Of a stretch of 64,000 bases of DNA, positions 62,677-64,000 are shown in pieces. This DNA comes from Neomegalonema perideroedes DSM 15528 (GTDB taxonomy: Bacteria; Pseudomonadota; Alphaproteobacteria; Rhodobacterales; Rhodobacteraceae), in assembly GCF_000374145.1 (NCBI RefSeq), contig NZ_KB893653.1:9495-73494 (forward strand), given 5' to 3'. The translations under genes and the position numbers were made by a program. The notes beneath the pieces were generated by a model. That model did no database searches and had not been told where the DNA came from. It saw only the letters and a list, made by a program, of their open reading frames with translations. The first letter of the stretch is position 1, and each line of letters opens with the position of its first letter.

Positions 62677-63050
62677 TTTTCCTCAAGGCTCGCGCGCCGG
62701 TCCCCCAACATACGCGAAACGTCGTTCCGGATCAGGCCGCCTCCGGCTTCCGGGCCACGCCCTGACCCAAGCGCGCCCGGATCGCGCGGCCTCCTTGGGG
62801 CCTCTCTCCGGCTGGACGGCCTCTCCGCGGGCCCCATGTTCGGCCGGGCGAGGATCACGCCGCGCAGGCGAAGACATCCGGATCAAGGCGCGCCGGACGG
62901 AGGCTTCCGCGGCGGATTCCGCGGCGGGCTCTCCCCTCGCCTGCGCCCCCTCGGCGCTTGCGCGTGCGGGCCGCCGCTTCTAGTTTGGCCTCGTCATTTC
63001 GCAGGGACATGAGCGCCCGCCTCCGGGCGCGGCTTGAGGGGGAGCGGGCG
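62677..63050. other. Intergenic region between tRNA-Asn and the hydroxyacyl-CoA dehydrogenase gene
   Basis: About 374 bases without a supported gene. It starts with a TTTT tail of the tRNA and ends with a 7-bp hairpin (63013-63030) close to the next ribosome-binding site. No convincing promoter pair was found. Confidence 0.6.
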
Positions 63051-63929
63051 ATGCAGGACGTCAAAACCGTCGGCGTGATCGGGGCTGGGCAAATGGGCAA
63101 CGGCATCGCCCATGTCTTCGCCCTCTCAGGGCGCGAGGTCGGGCTCTACGACCTCAAGCCGGAGGCGATTCAGGCCGCGCTGGCCGTCATCGACCGCAAT
63201 CTGGAGCGCCAGTTGCGCAAGGGCTCCATCTCCGAGGCCGACAAGGCCGCCGCTCTGGCGCGGATCAGGCCCGTTTCGGCCCTCTCCGAGCTGGGCGCCA
63301 TGGATCTGGTGATCGAGGCGGCTTCCGAGGTCGAGGCGGTCAAGAACAGGATCTTCGAGGAATTGCGCCCCCATGTGAAGGAGAACGCGATCCTCGCCTC
63401 CAACACCTCCTCGATCTCGATCACGCGGCTCGGCGCGGTGAGCGGCCATCCCGAGCGCTTCATGGGCGTGCATTTCATGAATCCGCCGCCGGTGATGAAG
63501 CTGGTGGAGCTGATCCGCGGCATCGGCACCGACGAAGCCGTGTTCAACCAGATCCGCGACCTCATCGTGAGCATCGGCAAGGTGCCCGCCCTCGCCGAGG
63601 ATTTCCCGGCCTTCATCGTGAACCGCCTGCTGATTCCGATGATCAACGAAGCCGTCTACACGCTTTACGAGCGCGTCGGCGGCGTGGAATCCATCGACAC
63701 GGCGATGAAGTTCGGCGCCAACCACCCCATGGGCCCGCTGGAGCTGGCCGACTTCATCGGGCTGGACACCTGCCTCGCCATCATGAACGTGCTCTACGAA
63801 GGGCTCTCGGACAGCAAATACCGCCCCTGCCCGCTGCTGGTGAAATACGTCGAAGCCGGATGGCTCGGGCGCAAAGCCGGGCGCGGCTTCTACGACTACC
63901 GCGGCGAAAAGCCCGTCCCGACGCGCTGA
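63051..63929 (+). CDS. 3-hydroxybutyryl-CoA dehydrogenase (3-hydroxyacyl-CoA dehydrogenase family)
   Basis: A 292-residue NAD-dependent enzyme that oxidises (S)-3-hydroxyacyl-CoA or runs in reverse in butyrate/PHB metabolism. The Rossmann motif is GAGQMGNGIA, then EAASEVEAVK, NTSSISIT, the catalytic His in GVHFMNPPPVMKLVE, and NRLLIPMINEA. ATG 63051 (MQDVKTVG) with GAGGGGGAG ahead is chosen; the open frame upstream is non-coding. Length fits the single-domain family. It stands alone downstream of the tRNA. Confidence 0.95.
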   Translation: MQDVKTVGVIGAGQMGNGIAHVFALSGREVGLYDLKPEAIQAALAVIDRNLERQLRKGSISEADKAAALARIRPVSALSELGAMDLVIEAASEVEAVKNRIFEELRPHVKENAILASNTSSISITRLGAVSGHPERFMGVHFMNPPPVMKLVELIRGIGTDEAVFNQIRDLIVSIGKVPALAEDFPAFIVNRLLIPMINEAVYTLYERVGGVESIDTAMKFGANHPMGPLELADFIGLDTCLAIMNVLYEGLSDSKYRPCPLLVKYVEAGWLGRKAGRGFYDYRGEKPVPTR

Positions 63930-64000
63930 ATCCCGCGCTCCGCGCCCTTCATGGCCTTCGCCGGCGCGATGAGCTATGATTTGGCCTCAGGATCGGCCGC
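63930..64000. other. Right edge of the window
   Basis: The last 71 bases contain an ATG at 63951 with an open frame to the window end (16 codons). This is too short to tell a real start from chance. Confidence 0.5.

Overview
The window is GC-rich (well above 60% by eye), densely coded chromosomal DNA from an alphaproteobacterium, most likely close to the Rhodobacterales. The evidence is the gene content: an alphaproteobacterial porin, DUF1127, DUF2125, DUF2237 and DUF3576 proteins, an SleB-type hydrolase, PleC/DivJ-like kinase sequence, an olsB-olsA ornithine-lipid pair and a ribE-ribH-nusB cluster. No insertion sequence, prophage, CRISPR array or rRNA operon was seen. The only RNA gene is a tRNA-Asn(GTT) at 62602-62676. 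Genus cannot be fixed from this window.

Layout. 1-6754: a giant surface protein, cut by the left edge, with 330-bp tandem repeats, a DUF11 region, an OmpA-like domain and a long C-terminal beta-barrel. 6854-10441: uracil-DNA glycosylase-family protein, GNAT acetyltransferase, small exported protein, luciferase-like oxidoreductase and uppP. 10631-14604: two overlapping membrane histidine kinase genes, the second with a degraded ATP site. 14608-21234: GST, valS-meaB, SleB-type hydrolase, TauE-like permease. 21246-26555: SDR protein, glycosyltransferase and flippase, then a cytochrome P450. 26860-29970: DUF1127 protein, cold-shock protein, porin and DUF3576 lipoprotein, with recognisable promoters and terminators. 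30144-34742: thrC, M16 peptidase, GNAT protein and a GGDEF-like/EAL protein. 34739-40855: penicillin-acylase-family enzyme, beta-hydroxyacid dehydrogenase, DUF2237 protein, lytic transglycosylase. 41161-45474: alpha/beta hydrolase, threonine-dehydratase-like enzyme, dnaN, recF. 45533-49315: DUF2125 protein with a coiled-coil tail, ChaC-like protein, DUF998 membrane protein. 49511-52067: ribE-ribH-nusB and an SseB-family protein. 52398-59046: pyk, EamA transporter, parC, AbrB-family membrane protein, truA. 59322-62356: a TbpB-like lipoprotein and the olsB-olsA-lipoprotein operon on the other strand. 62602-63929: tRNA-Asn and a 3-hydroxyacyl-CoA dehydrogenase.

Many neighbours overlap by ATGA or GTGA (7453, 12922, 18180, 23577, 31541, 42051, 61553, 60729), so translational coupling is common. 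Functional groups are DNA replication and repair (dnaN, recF, parC, UDG), translation (valS, truA, tRNA-Asn, nusB), cell envelope (uppP, two wall enzymes, porin, glycosyltransferase/flippase, ornithine-lipid genes, several lipoproteins) and signalling (two kinases, EAL protein).

No clear undescribed multi-gene system was found. The most interesting local signals are a leader at 59271-59318 that folds the ribosome-binding site of the TbpB-like lipoprotein gene into a perfect 9-bp stem, the kinase pair with a probable pseudokinase, the DUF2125 protein with a helical-repeat tail, and the mosaic repeats of the giant surface protein. All positions, pairings and spacings were read by eye; no database search or folding program was run.
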